Part shown: positions 1 through 8,118 of the stretch, in pieces
How the letters are laid out: each line of letters starts with the position of its first letter
Numbering within the stretch: position 1 is the first letter of the stretch
NCBI GenBank assembly: GCA_963709395.1
Contig: CAVPWP010000012.1
Location: forward strand, 252,622 to 316,621
Length of the DNA: 64,000 nt
Source: CAVPWP01 sp963709395
GTDB taxonomy: Bacteria; Pseudomonadota; Alphaproteobacteria; Rhodobacterales; Rhodobacteraceae
Direction: 5' to 3'
Notes under the pieces: generated by a model
Database searches by the model: none
What the model was told of the DNA's origin: nothing
What the model saw: the letters and a program-made list of their open reading frames with translations, nothing else
Translations under genes and position numbers: made by a program

Positions 1-740
1 ATCAGACTTTCGCCGATCAGGAACCGCCGCACGCCGAAGCGCGCAAGATCGGCCAGGTCCTCGGGGGTCGATAGGCCGGATTCGGAGATCAGGGCCTTGT
101 CGAGAGGCGCACGGCGCGCGAGGCGCCGGGTCGTGCCGACATCGGTCTCGAAGGTGCGCAGGTCACGATTGTTGATGCCCAGCAGCGGCGAGGACAGCCG
201 CGCCGCGCGCTCGAGTTCGGATTCGTCATGGACCTCGACAAGGACATCCATGCGCCAGTGCCGCGCGGCGGCCTCAAGCTCGGCGGCCAGCGCGTCGTCG
301 ACCGAGGCCAGGATGATCAGGATGCAGTCGGCCCCCCAGGCGCGGGCTTCGGCCACCTGGTAGGTGTCGTACATGAAATCCTTGCGCAGCACCGGCAGGC
401 TGGTCGCCGCGCGGGCCTGGCCCAGAAATTCGGGCGCGCCCTGGAAGGACGGGGTGTCGGTCAGCACCGACAGACAGGCGGCCCCCCCGGCCTGATAGGC
501 GGCGGCGATGGCAGCGGGGTCGAAGTCGGCGCGGATCAGGCCCTTCGAGGGGCTGGCCTTCTTCACCTCGGCGATGAGGCCGTAGCCCGATTGCGACGCG
601 GTCTCGAGCGCGCGGGCGAAGCCGCGGACGGGCGGGGCGGAGCGGGCCGCGGACTCGACCTGCGAGAGCGGCCGCGCGGTCTTGGCGGCGGCGATCTCGT
701 CGAGCTTGTAGGCCTTGATACGGTCGAGTGCGCTGGTCAT
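1..740 (-). CDS. trpC: Indole-3-glycerol phosphate synthase, 3' end cut by window edge
   Basis: Converts 1-(o-carboxyphenylamino)-1-deoxyribulose 5-phosphate to indole-3-glycerol phosphate in cytoplasmic tryptophan synthesis. Reading down from ATG at 740 gives MTSALDRIKAYKLDEI and then the family hallmarks in order: AEVKKASPSKGLIR (catalytic Lys region), CLSVLTD, LRKDFM, GADCILII, LVEVHDE, LLGINNRDL and ISESGL. About 246 codons are visible, so only the last 20 or so residues should be missing beyond position 1. The open frame runs through the window edge with no stop. It is divergent from the transporter gene that starts at 950. All key motifs are intact, so the identification is firm; only the C-terminus is unseen. 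Confidence 0.95.
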   Translation of the reverse strand, partial: MTSALDRIKAYKLDEIAAAKTARPLSQVESAARSAPPVRGFARALETASQSGYGLIAEVKKASPSKGLIRADFDPAAIAAAYQAGGAACLSVLTDTPSFQGAPEFLGQARAATSLPVLRKDFMYDTYQVAEARAWGADCILIILASVDDALAAELEAAARHWRMDVLVEVHDESELERAARLSSPLLGINNRDLRTFETDVGTTRRLARRAPLDKALISESGLSTPEDLADLARFGVRRFLIGESL

Positions 741-949
741 GCGCTTGGATTACCGCGCAGCACGCGCGAGGGGAAGGGGCAAGGGGCCTGCGTGGCTTGG
801 GGACGGGTCAGGGGGCTCTGCCCGCCGGGCCGCAGGTGGCCCGTTCCCCCGAGTGTTTTCGAAAGAGAAGAGCGCGCGGCAAGCTTGGGGCGGGCTTCTT
901 GACAGCAGCGGGCGGGACCGTCACGGGGGAAGACGAAGGAGAGGCGACG

Positions 950-1879
950 ATGCCGGAACGCCGAGAGATGGATGCCGCGGGCGCGGTGATGCTTGTGGGG
1001 TTCGCGGCTCTTCTGGGCTTCAACCAGGTCGTCATCAAGGTGGTGAACGAAGGGTTGCAGCCCGTGTTCTTCGCGGCATTGCGCTCGTTCGGGGCGACTG
1101 CCTGCCTCTGGCTCTGGATGTCGGTGCGCGGACGGCGGCCGCGGATCGCGCCGGGAACGGCGCCTGCCGGGGTGCTGGCCGGGGTGATCTTCGCCACCGA
1201 GTTCGTCTTTCTCTTTCTCGCGCTCGACCTGACCACGGTCACGCGGACCAGCGTGATCTTCTACTCGATGCCGGTCTGGCTGGCGCTGGGGGCGCATCTG
1301 CTCTTGCCGGGCGAACGCATCACGCCGGGCAAGGCGCTGGGGCTGGCGGTAGCGTTCTCGGGCGTGGCCTGGGCGATTCTCGACCGGCCGGCGGGCGGCG
1401 AGGCGTCGCTTGCGGGCGATCTCTGCGCGCTGGGGGCGGCGCTGGGATGGGCGTCGATCGTGCTGGCCGCGCGGGGCACGCGGCTGCGCGAGCTGTCACC
1501 CGACATGCAGATGTTCTGGCAGGTGTCGGTCTCGGGGCCGATCCTGCTGGCGCTGTCGCTGGCCTTCGGCCCCTTCATCCGTGATCTCGCGCCGATCCAC
1601 CTCTGGGGGCTGGGGTTCCAGATCGTCGTGATGGTGTCCTTCGGTTTCGTCTTCTGGTTCTGGCTTTTGTCGATCTATCCGGCGGCGGGGGTGGCGTCCT
1701 TCAGCTTTCTCGCGCCGATCTTCGGCTTTTCCTTCGGCTGGCTGATCCTTGGTGAAGAGGTGGGGTGGTCGCTGGCCGGTGCGCTGGCGCTGGTCTCGGT
1801 GGGGCTGGTGCTGATCAACCGGCCGGCAAAGGCCCGGCCGGTCGATCGGTCCCAGGCTCAGGTGCCGCAGAACGTCTGA
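950..1879 (+). CDS. EamA/DMT-family inner-membrane transporter
   Basis: A 309-residue protein with about ten hydrophobic segments arranged as two EamA repeats, the usual size and layout of drug/metabolite transporters. The start at 950 (MPERREMDAAG) is chosen because AAGGAGAGG lies 5-14 bases upstream; a longer open frame upstream reads as a shadow of the trpC leader. The first repeat includes GFNQVVIKVVNEGLQPVFFAALRS. The substrate cannot be read from sequence; family members export amino acids, purines or small metabolites. The 3' end overlaps the convergent selO gene by 22 bases. Confidence 0.85.
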   Translation: MPERREMDAAGAVMLVGFAALLGFNQVVIKVVNEGLQPVFFAALRSFGATACLWLWMSVRGRRPRIAPGTAPAGVLAGVIFATEFVFLFLALDLTTVTRTSVIFYSMPVWLALGAHLLLPGERITPGKALGLAVAFSGVAWAILDRPAGGEASLAGDLCALGAALGWASIVLAARGTRLRELSPDMQMFWQVSVSGPILLALSLAFGPFIRDLAPIHLWGLGFQIVVMVSFGFVFWFWLLSIYPAAGVASFSFLAPIFGFSFGWLILGEEVGWSLAGALALVSVGLVLINRPAKARPVDRSQAQVPQNV

Positions 1880-3297
1880 GTGACTTCCTCGTCGCGGGTT
1901 GGCGGGGCGGTGAGATCCGCCTGATCGGGCTGGTCGTCGAACGGCCGGGCCAGCACCGTCAGAAGCCGCTCGAAGGGCGCGTGATCCCCGGACAGCGCCG
2001 CGGCGATCGCCTCTTCCACACGGTGGTTGCGGGGGATGAAGGCGGGGTTCGCGGCCTTGAGGGTAGCGGCGCGGTCTTCGGGCGTCGCCCCCTCGCGGTC
2101 GAGACGGGCGACCCAGCGCGCGTGCCAGTCGTAATAGGGGGCCGGGTCGGCGAAAGCCGCCGCCGCGCTGCCGTCGCCAAGGCCGCGGAAAGCGTTGGTG
2201 AAGTCGGCGCGGCCGGCGGCCATGGCATCGAGGAGGGCGTGGGCAAGTTGCGCGTCGTCCTCGTCGGCGGTGGTCAGGCCGAGCTTGGCGCGGAACACCT
2301 CCGTCCACGCCGACTGGAACTGCGGCGCGAAGTCGTGGACGGCGGCGGTCGCGGCCTCGATCGCCGCGTTTCGGTCGCCCGCCATCAGCGGCAGCAGGCA
2401 GGTGGCGAACTGCGCGAGGTTCCAGACCAGGATGTCGGGCTGGTTGTTGTAGGCGTACCGACCGTGGTGGTCGATCGAGGAATAAACCGTCTCGGGGTGG
2501 TAGCTGTCCATGAAGGCGCAGGGGCCGTAGTCGATGGTCTCGCCCGAGATCGCCGTGTTGTCGGTGTTCATCACCCCGTGGATGAAGCCCACGCCCATCC
2601 ATTGCGCCACAAGCCGCGCCTGCCGCGCGATGACGGCGTTCAGCAGGTCGAGCGGGGTTTCGGCCTGAGGGTAGTGGCGTGCGATGACGTGAGCGGTCAG
2701 CGTGCGCAAACCCTCCTCGTCCTGGCGCGAGGCGAAGAACTGGAAGGTGCCGACACGGATGTGGCTTTGCGCCACGCGGGCCAGAACCGCGCCGGGCAGC
2801 GGGCGTTCGCGCAGCACGATCTCGCCCGTGGTCACGGCGGCCAAAGCGCGGGTGGTGGGGATGCCAAGCGCGTGCATCGCCTCGGAGACGATGTATTCCC
2901 GCAAGACAGGGCCAAGCCACGCGCGCCCGTCGCCCATGCGGCTGTAGGGCGTGCGCCCCGCGCCCTTGAGCTGGATGTCGCGGCGGAGGCCGTCGCGGCC
3001 CACGACCTCGCCCAGCAGGATCGCGCGGCCGTCGCCAAGCTGCGGCGACCAGCCGCCGAACTGGTGCCCGGCATAGGCCTGCGCCAGCGGATCGGCGCCG
3101 GGCGGCACGGCGTTCCCGGCCAGCACCGCCACGCCCTCCGGCGCGGCCAGCGCGGCGGGGTCGATGCCCAGATCGCGGGCCAGCGCATCGTTCACACGGA
3201 TCAGCGCGGGCGCGCGCACCGGCGTCGGCGCAAGCCGCGTGTAGAAACGGTCGGGCAGCCGCGCGTAGCTGTTGTCGAAGGGAATGTGGATCGTCAT
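1858..3297 (-). CDS. selO: SelO (YdiU) family protein adenylyltransferase
   Basis: A pseudokinase-fold enzyme; characterised members transfer AMP from ATP to Ser/Thr/Tyr of target proteins under oxidative stress. The 479-residue product matches the family length. The glycine-rich region (FGGWSPQLGDGRAILLGEV), the catalytic/metal segment HGVMNTDNTAISGET and DYGPCAFMD are intact. A Cys sits third from the C-terminus (FCGT), where vertebrate SelO has selenocysteine; a Cys there is usual in bacteria. The start at 3297 follows GGAGG with good spacing; an in-frame ATG 21 bases upstream is less likely. It is convergent with the EamA gene. Confidence 0.93.
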   Translation of the reverse strand: MTIHIPFDNSYARLPDRFYTRLAPTPVRAPALIRVNDALARDLGIDPAALAAPEGVAVLAGNAVPPGADPLAQAYAGHQFGGWSPQLGDGRAILLGEVVGRDGLRRDIQLKGAGRTPYSRMGDGRAWLGPVLREYIVSEAMHALGIPTTRALAAVTTGEIVLRERPLPGAVLARVAQSHIRVGTFQFFASRQDEEGLRTLTAHVIARHYPQAETPLDLLNAVIARQARLVAQWMGVGFIHGVMNTDNTAISGETIDYGPCAFMDSYHPETVYSSIDHHGRYAYNNQPDILVWNLAQFATCLLPLMAGDRNAAIEAATAAVHDFAPQFQSAWTEVFRAKLGLTTADEDDAQLAHALLDAMAAGRADFTNAFRGLGDGSAAAAFADPAPYYDWHARWVARLDREGATPEDRAATLKAANPAFIPRNHRVEEAIAAALSGDHAPFERLLTVLARPFDDQPDQADLTAPPTRDEEVTQTFCGT

Positions 3298-3349
3298 GGG
3301 GCCTCCGTCTGGACCCATAGGTGGGGCCGCGATTGGGCCACGTCCAGTC

Positions 3350-3811
3350 TCAACCCGCGCCTTGGGCGACCCAGGACATCAGGTGGTAGCGGTCGCGCGG
3401 GCTGAACCCGAGCCGGGCGTAGAAACGGTGGGCGACGGCGTTGTCCTCATCCACCTCGAGATGCAGCGCGCGCAGGCCGCTGCCCTCCAGCGTCGCGATC
3501 AGCGCGCGCAGAGCCTCCGACCCCATGCCGCGGCCGCGTACGGCCTCGCGGATGAAGAGCTCGTCGATGAACCCGTCGAGGCCGCCGAATTCGACCGACC
3601 AGCCGAAGGTCACGACCACATAGCCCACCGGGGCGCGGCGCGGACCGATGAACCAGACCGCGCCATGCGGGCTTCCGGCCAGAAGCGGCGACAGGGCGGC
3701 ACGGCGGTGATCCGCCGTCGTGTCGATGCGCTCGAAGGCGTGGTAGGCCGCGACCATGGGCAGAAGCCGGTCGATGTCGTCGGGCCCGGCAAGGTGAAGA
3801 TGGGCGGTCAT
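3350..3811 (-). CDS. GNAT-family N-acetyltransferase
   Basis: A 153-residue single-domain Gcn5-related acetyltransferase, presumably cytosolic. The acetyl-CoA pyrophosphate loop is visible as EAVRGRGMGSEALRA, followed by the characteristic ALHLEVDEDNAVAHRFYARLGF tail (beta5-alpha4 region). The acceptor substrate is unknown. Its ATG overlaps the stop of the upstream secreted-protein gene by four bases (ATGA), so translation is probably coupled. It is the last gene of a three-gene operon with the nucleoside hydrolase. Confidence 0.88.
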   Translation of the reverse strand: MTAHLHLAGPDDIDRLLPMVAAYHAFERIDTTADHRRAALSPLLAGSPHGAVWFIGPRRAPVGYVVVTFGWSVEFGGLDGFIDELFIREAVRGRGMGSEALRALIATLEGSGLRALHLEVDEDNAVAHRFYARLGFSPRDRYHLMSWVAQGAG

Positions 3812-4449
3812 TCGTCCGGCGGGGATGCGGGCTGCATCTCCTTGGAGGGTGTCCCGGCGGGCGGGGTTTCGGCGGCCGGTGTCTCGTCGACCGGGGTCTC
3901 GGCGGGCGGCAGCGGCCCCTCGAACCGGCCAGTGATCTGCTGGCCCACCGCTCCGGCCAGCGGGGTGTAGCCGCCGTCGGGGGTGGGCGCCATCACCATC
4001 AACTCGGCCTCGAAGCCGAAGCTGAGTATGCCGTCCGCCGACAGGCTGATGTCGGTGAGCACCGCGTCGGTTTCGCTGTGTTCGTTCGCCATCATCACCC
4101 CTTCGGCATCGCGCAGGTCGATGGTGACGGTCTCGGGCAGCGCGGCGGTGAACGGGCCGAGCTTCAGGCTGAGGATCGGAAGACCGGGTTCGCCCTGGTC
4201 ATCGACGGTCATGGCGCCGATGCTGATGACCTCTCCGTCCTTCTCGGTCCGGCGCATCACCGTGGCTTCCCCGGTGTCGAGGCGACGGGCCGAGACCATG
4301 CTTGCCGGGGTGTCGCCGATCACCGCCTCGACGGTGCCGATCACCTCCCAGGCGTCCGACAGGGTCTGGGCCACCGCCGTGGCGCCGCTCAGGAGGGCCG
4401 GCAAGAGGACGCCCATCGCCGCGGCGATACGCAGGGTGCGAGGGGTCAT
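3808..4449 (-). CDS. Secreted protein of unknown function with Pro/Thr/Glu-rich tail
   Basis: A 213-residue protein beginning MTPRTLRIAAAMGVLLPALLSG, a clear Sec signal peptide with probable cleavage after AVAQ. The middle contains beta-rich sequence (ISIGAMTVDDQGEPGLPILSLKLG) with no motif I recognise. The last 35 residues are a low-complexity PAETP/DETP/AETP linker, typical of an exposed or wall-spanning tail. The start at 4449 overlaps the nucleoside hydrolase stop as ATGA, and its own stop overlaps the GNAT start the same way. It is therefore the middle gene of a tightly coupled operon. Function not assigned. Confidence 0.75.
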   Translation of the reverse strand: MTPRTLRIAAAMGVLLPALLSGATAVAQTLSDAWEVIGTVEAVIGDTPASMVSARRLDTGEATVMRRTEKDGEVISIGAMTVDDQGEPGLPILSLKLGPFTAALPETVTIDLRDAEGVMMANEHSETDAVLTDISLSADGILSFGFEAELMVMAPTPDGGYTPLAGAVGQQITGRFEGPLPPAETPVDETPAAETPPAGTPSKEMQPASPPDE

Positions 4450-5387
4450 AGCCGAGCGATCCGTTCGGTCAGGAGTGCGAAAAAGCCTTCGGCGTCGATA
4501 TCGCCCATGAAGGTGGCGTTGGCAGGTCGGTCGGTCACGCGCCACCAGTCGGCGACGGTCATCCCCCGCGTCAGGTCCGACTGCGTTTCGATCTCGACAT
4601 TGATGTGCCGGCCCGAGAACAGGTCGGGCCGGATCAGGTAGGCGATCACGCAGGGGTCGTGCAGAGGTGCACCTTTCGAGCCGTATTTCTCCATGTCGAA
4701 GCGCTCGAAGAAGTCGGTCCAGGCCGCGACCGTGTCGCCCACCCTCGTCCCCATGGCGCGAAAGCCCGCGATGTGCGGTTCGGTCGTCAGCGCCTTGTGC
4801 GTGACGTCAAGCGGCATCACGACAGTGTCGCAGCCCGATCCGAACACGATTTCAGCGGCTTCTGGGTCGACGTAGATGTTGAACTCGGCGGCGGGGGTGA
4901 TGTTGCCGACCTCGAAATAGGCCCCGCCCATCAGGACGATCTGCTGCACGCGCGACACGATGTCGGGCGCTTCGCGGAAGGCGCGTGCGATGTTTGTCAG
5001 CGGCCCCAGCGGGCAAAGCGTGACTGTTCCCGGTGCTTCGCGGCGCAGGGTGTGAATGATGAACTCGACGGCATGCAGCGACTGAAGCGGCATCGTCGGT
5101 TCGACGATCTCGGTCCCGTCGAGGCCGGTCTTGCCGTGCACATGCTCGGCGGTGACAAGCGGGCGCTCGAGGGGCCGGTCGCACCCGGCGAAGACCGGCA
5201 CATCGGGCCGGCCGGCCAGTTCGCACACGATGCGCGCATTGCGCTGGGTCAGCGCCAGCGGCACGTTGCCGGCGACGGCGGTGATGCCCAGCACCTCGAT
5301 CTCGTCGGGGCTGGCCAGTGCCAGAAGGATCGCGACGGCGTCGTCCTGTCCGGGATCGGTGTCGATGATGATCTTGCGGCGTTCCAT
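4446..5387 (-). CDS. Inosine/uridine-preferring nucleoside hydrolase
   Basis: Hydrolyses the N-glycosidic bond of purine or pyrimidine ribonucleosides to free base and ribose in nucleoside salvage. The 313-residue protein starts MERRKIIIDTDPGQDDAVAILLAL, containing the Ca2+-binding DTDPGxDD signature. The later GGAYFEVGN, AEFNIYVDPEAAEIVF and HDPCVIAYLI segments carry the other conserved ligands. The start at 5387 places the signature at residues 8-15, as in the family; GAGG lies nine bases upstream. No signal peptide is seen. First gene of the operon with a secreted protein and a GNAT enzyme. Substrate preference cannot be decided from sequence. Confidence 0.92.
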   Translation of the reverse strand: MERRKIIIDTDPGQDDAVAILLALASPDEIEVLGITAVAGNVPLALTQRNARIVCELAGRPDVPVFAGCDRPLERPLVTAEHVHGKTGLDGTEIVEPTMPLQSLHAVEFIIHTLRREAPGTVTLCPLGPLTNIARAFREAPDIVSRVQQIVLMGGAYFEVGNITPAAEFNIYVDPEAAEIVFGSGCDTVVMPLDVTHKALTTEPHIAGFRAMGTRVGDTVAAWTDFFERFDMEKYGSKGAPLHDPCVIAYLIRPDLFSGRHINVEIETQSDLTRGMTVADWWRVTDRPANATFMGDIDAEGFFALLTERIARL

Positions 5388-5597
5388 CGCGCATGGCCTC
5401 GCATGGGGCGCAGACGCGTTCAAGCGGATTCACCGGCCCTTTGGCGCCCATCGCGCCGGTGTGATTGCCGGCCTCCGTTGGGCGTCAGATGCGGATTGGC
5501 CATGGGTTGAGGCCAGCTTTGCGGCCCGCCCTCTCGACAGGCTGTCCGCGACCGGGTAGCACCGAAGCGTTCAACCTGAGCTTCGGGGCCGCACGAC

Positions 5598-6236
5598 GTG
5601 ACACGATTCCGGACCATCGCCTGCGCCGCACCGCTTGTGGCGATCCTGCTGGGCGGCTGCGCGGCCACCACGCCTGGCAGCGGCGCGGTCCCCGGCCAGC
5701 CCGCCGACCGGCGCGATGTCACTGTCCCCTCGACGCTGGGCGAGCCTGCGGCCATCGGGCGCGAGGCCGAGGTCGCGGCGCTTGAACAGGCGATCCTGGC
5801 GCTGGGGCCGGGTGTCGATCCCGAGGAGGCAGCGCGCGCGGCCCGCATCGCCTTCGACTATACCGACGTCCTTGTGCAGCAATACCGGATCACCGATCCG
5901 CCGCTGATCCACAACATGAAGGTCAATGCGGGCCTCAGGCCGCGCGGCCTGTGCTGGCACTGGGCCGAGGACATCGAGAATCGCCTTGCGGCCGAGAACT
6001 TCTCCACGCTGGAGATGCATCGCGCGATCGCCAATGCCGACGTTGCCTTCCGGATCGACCACAGCACCGCGATCATCAGCCGCAAGGGCGATACTATGTA
6101 CGACGGCCTTGTCCTCGATCCCTGGCGGACGGGGGGCGATCTGGTCTGGGCGAGCACGCGCAAGGACAAGTATCGCTGGAAACCGCAGCAGCAGGTGCTC
6201 GCGGCCAAGGCCGAGCGGTTGATGCGCGCGAACTAG
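5598..6236 (+). CDS. Conserved lipoprotein of unknown function
   Basis: A 212-residue protein with a GTG start (MTRFRTIACAAPLVAILLGGC). Residues 18-21 (LGGC) form a lipobox, so lipidation at Cys21 is expected. The mature part is mostly soluble and contains RPRGLCWHWAEDIENRLAAEN and KGDTMYDGLVLDPWRTGGDLVW. It resembles small uncharacterised alphaproteobacterial lipoproteins, but I cannot name a family. It is convergent with the EamA gene ending at 6262. No SD is obvious before the GTG, so the exact start is less certain than the frame. Confidence 0.75.
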   Translation: MTRFRTIACAAPLVAILLGGCAATTPGSGAVPGQPADRRDVTVPSTLGEPAAIGREAEVAALEQAILALGPGVDPEEAARAARIAFDYTDVLVQQYRITDPPLIHNMKVNAGLRPRGLCWHWAEDIENRLAAENFSTLEMHRAIANADVAFRIDHSTAIISRKGDTMYDGLVLDPWRTGGDLVWASTRKDKYRWKPQQQVLAAKAERLMRAN

Positions 6237-6261
6237 GCAGCGCCTTCCGTCGGGTGCGCCA

Positions 6262-7185
6262 TCAGCGGCCCGGGGCCGGGCGGGGCCGGCGCTCCGGCCA
6301 GACTTCGATCAGGCCGGCACCAAGCACGAGAGCGCCGCCCAGGATCTCGATCGGGGAAAGGTGCTCTCCGGCCAGTATCGCCGCCGATGCAGCGCCCACC
6401 AGCACCTCGATCATCAGCAGGATGCCGACCCTCGCCGGTTCCAGCCGGACCGCCGCCCACATCAGGCCGGCGACCGACAGGACCCACCAGAGTGTTCCGG
6501 TGGCCAGTGCCACGGCAATGACGCGACCCTCGCGCCAGGCGGCAAGGCTGTCCGGCCGGTTTTCGAGAAACGGCGCGAGCGCCAGGGCCGCGGCGGTCGC
6601 ACCCACGGCAAAGACGAACGCGGCCTCGGGTGGCCCAAGGTCCGATTTCGCGCGGATGCCCGTGGTCGAGACCGACCAGAGAACGCCCGCGATCAGACCC
6701 ATCCATTCACCTGTGCCCTGCGGAAGCGGCGCCTCGCCGCCCGCACCCAGCATCGTCGCGAGGCCTGCAAGCCCGACCGCGATCGCCAGAAGCCGCAGGC
6801 GCGGCGTGTGCCATCCCATCACGTAGCGGCCGATCAGCGTGCTCCAGACCGGCGTCAGAAAGTAGAGCAGGATGATGATCGCCACTCGGCCATAGACAAA
6901 GCCGACCGAGTAGAGAGCGAAGGCCACCCCGCCAAGGGCGACCGCGACAAGGGCAACCGGGTCCGCGCTGCGCAGGCGCCGCCACCGGGCAAGCGCGACG
7001 GGTGACAGGATCAATGCCGCCGCAAGCGTGATCGCGACCGTTCCCCATGCGCCGGGCAGCCCCATCCCGGTCAGCGCACGGACCGGCAGCCAGTAAAAGC
7101 CCCAGAGCACGCCGGTCGCGACGACGATCGCGGTGGCCAGAAGCGTGGTGCGGGCATCCCGCTCGGCATCGATGCTGGTTCGCAT
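6262..7185 (-). CDS. EamA/DMT-family inner-membrane transporter
   Basis: A 307-residue, roughly ten-helix membrane protein with two EamA repeats (first helix ATAIVVATGVLWGFYWLPVRA). It differs clearly from the EamA protein at 950-1879, so it is not a recent duplicate. The start at 7185 lies 12 bases after the mazG stop on the same strand, suggesting co-transcription with mazG. Substrate unknown; exporters of this superfamily commonly move amino acids or metabolites. The C-terminus ends in an Arg/Pro-rich cytosolic tail. Confidence 0.85.
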   Translation of the reverse strand: MRTSIDAERDARTTLLATAIVVATGVLWGFYWLPVRALTGMGLPGAWGTVAITLAAALILSPVALARWRRLRSADPVALVAVALGGVAFALYSVGFVYGRVAIIILLYFLTPVWSTLIGRYVMGWHTPRLRLLAIAVGLAGLATMLGAGGEAPLPQGTGEWMGLIAGVLWSVSTTGIRAKSDLGPPEAAFVFAVGATAAALALAPFLENRPDSLAAWREGRVIAVALATGTLWWVLSVAGLMWAAVRLEPARVGILLMIEVLVGAASAAILAGEHLSPIEILGGALVLGAGLIEVWPERRPRPAPGR

Positions 7186-7197
7186 TTGCGCCCGGCC

Positions 7198-8037
7198 TCA
7201 GCCCTTCTCGGCCGCCTTGGCCGCGTTCCAGAGCCCGTCCATCTCGGCCAGGTCGGAGTCGCCCGGTGTCTTGCCGCGCTTGGCCAGCTCGGCCTCGATG
7301 AAGCGGAACCGCCGGGTGAACTTGGCATTGGTGGCGCGCAGGGCCTCCTCGGGGTCGATGTCGAGATGGCGGGCGAGGTTCGCCATGACGAACAGCAGAT
7401 CGCCCATCTCCTCGGCCAGCGCGGCGTGGTCGCCGCTGTCCTTCGCCTCGACCAGTTCCTGGGCTTCCTCGATGATCTTTGCCAGCACCTCATCCGTCGA
7501 GGGCCAGTCAAAGCCGACCCGCGCCGCGCGCTTTTGCAGCTTGAGCGCGCGCAGAAGGGCGGGCAGGCCCAGGGCCACGTCGTCCAGCACGCCGCCCTTC
7601 GCGCGGGCGGTGCGTTCGCGGGCCTTCTGCGCCTCCCAGTCGCGGGTCTGCTGTTCGGCAGACTTGTCGCGGCTTTCGTCGCCGAAGACATGGGGGTGGC
7701 GGGCCACCATCTTGTCGGCGATGTCGCGCACCACCGCGTCGAAGTCGAAATGCCCCGCCTCGTCGGCCATCTGCGCGTGATAGACCGCCTGGAACAGCAG
7801 ATCGCCCAGCTCGCCCCGCAACTCGCCCCAGGCCTGCCGGTCGATGGCGTCGGCCACCTCGTAGGCTTCCTCGATCGTGTAGGGGGCGATGGTGGCGAAA
7901 TCCTGTTCGATGTCCCAGGGGCAGCCAGCGGCCGGGTCGCGCAGGCGGCGCATGATCTCGAGAAGCCGGGGCATCCCGCCATCGGGGTCATGGACAAGGG
8001 CGTCTGACGCAAAGGGTGGCAGGGGGTGGTCGCTCAT
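7198..8037 (-). CDS. mazG: Nucleoside triphosphate pyrophosphohydrolase MazG
   Basis: Hydrolyses (d)NTPs to NMP and pyrophosphate, a house-cleaning activity; in some bacteria it also modulates ppGpp. The 279-residue protein has two MazG domains: the first with CPWDIEQDFATIAPYTIEEAYEVADAI and GELGDLLFQAVYH, the second with EEAQELVEAKD and EEMGDLLFVMANLAR. The EExxE/ExxD metal-binding acidic residues are present in both. The start at 8037 (MSDHPLPPFASD) gives the usual length; a GTG 36 bases upstream is possible but less family-like. Divergent from the aminotransferase gene. Confidence 0.93.
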   Translation of the reverse strand: MSDHPLPPFASDALVHDPDGGMPRLLEIMRRLRDPAAGCPWDIEQDFATIAPYTIEEAYEVADAIDRQAWGELRGELGDLLFQAVYHAQMADEAGHFDFDAVVRDIADKMVARHPHVFGDESRDKSAEQQTRDWEAQKARERTARAKGGVLDDVALGLPALLRALKLQKRAARVGFDWPSTDEVLAKIIEEAQELVEAKDSGDHAALAEEMGDLLFVMANLARHLDIDPEEALRATNAKFTRRFRFIEAELAKRGKTPGDSDLAEMDGLWNAAKAAEKG

Positions 8038-8118
8038 GGCGGGGTTATCGGGCAGGTGTGACGCCAAGTCCACCTCATGCTCTCTTGACCGCGCTGAGGC
8101 GGCGGGGTTCTAAGGGGC

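Noticed and set aside
1496..2920. Minus-strand frame of 474 codons overlapping selO
   Set aside because: Arg/His/Pro-rich shadow of the selO frame; selO shows all family motifs.
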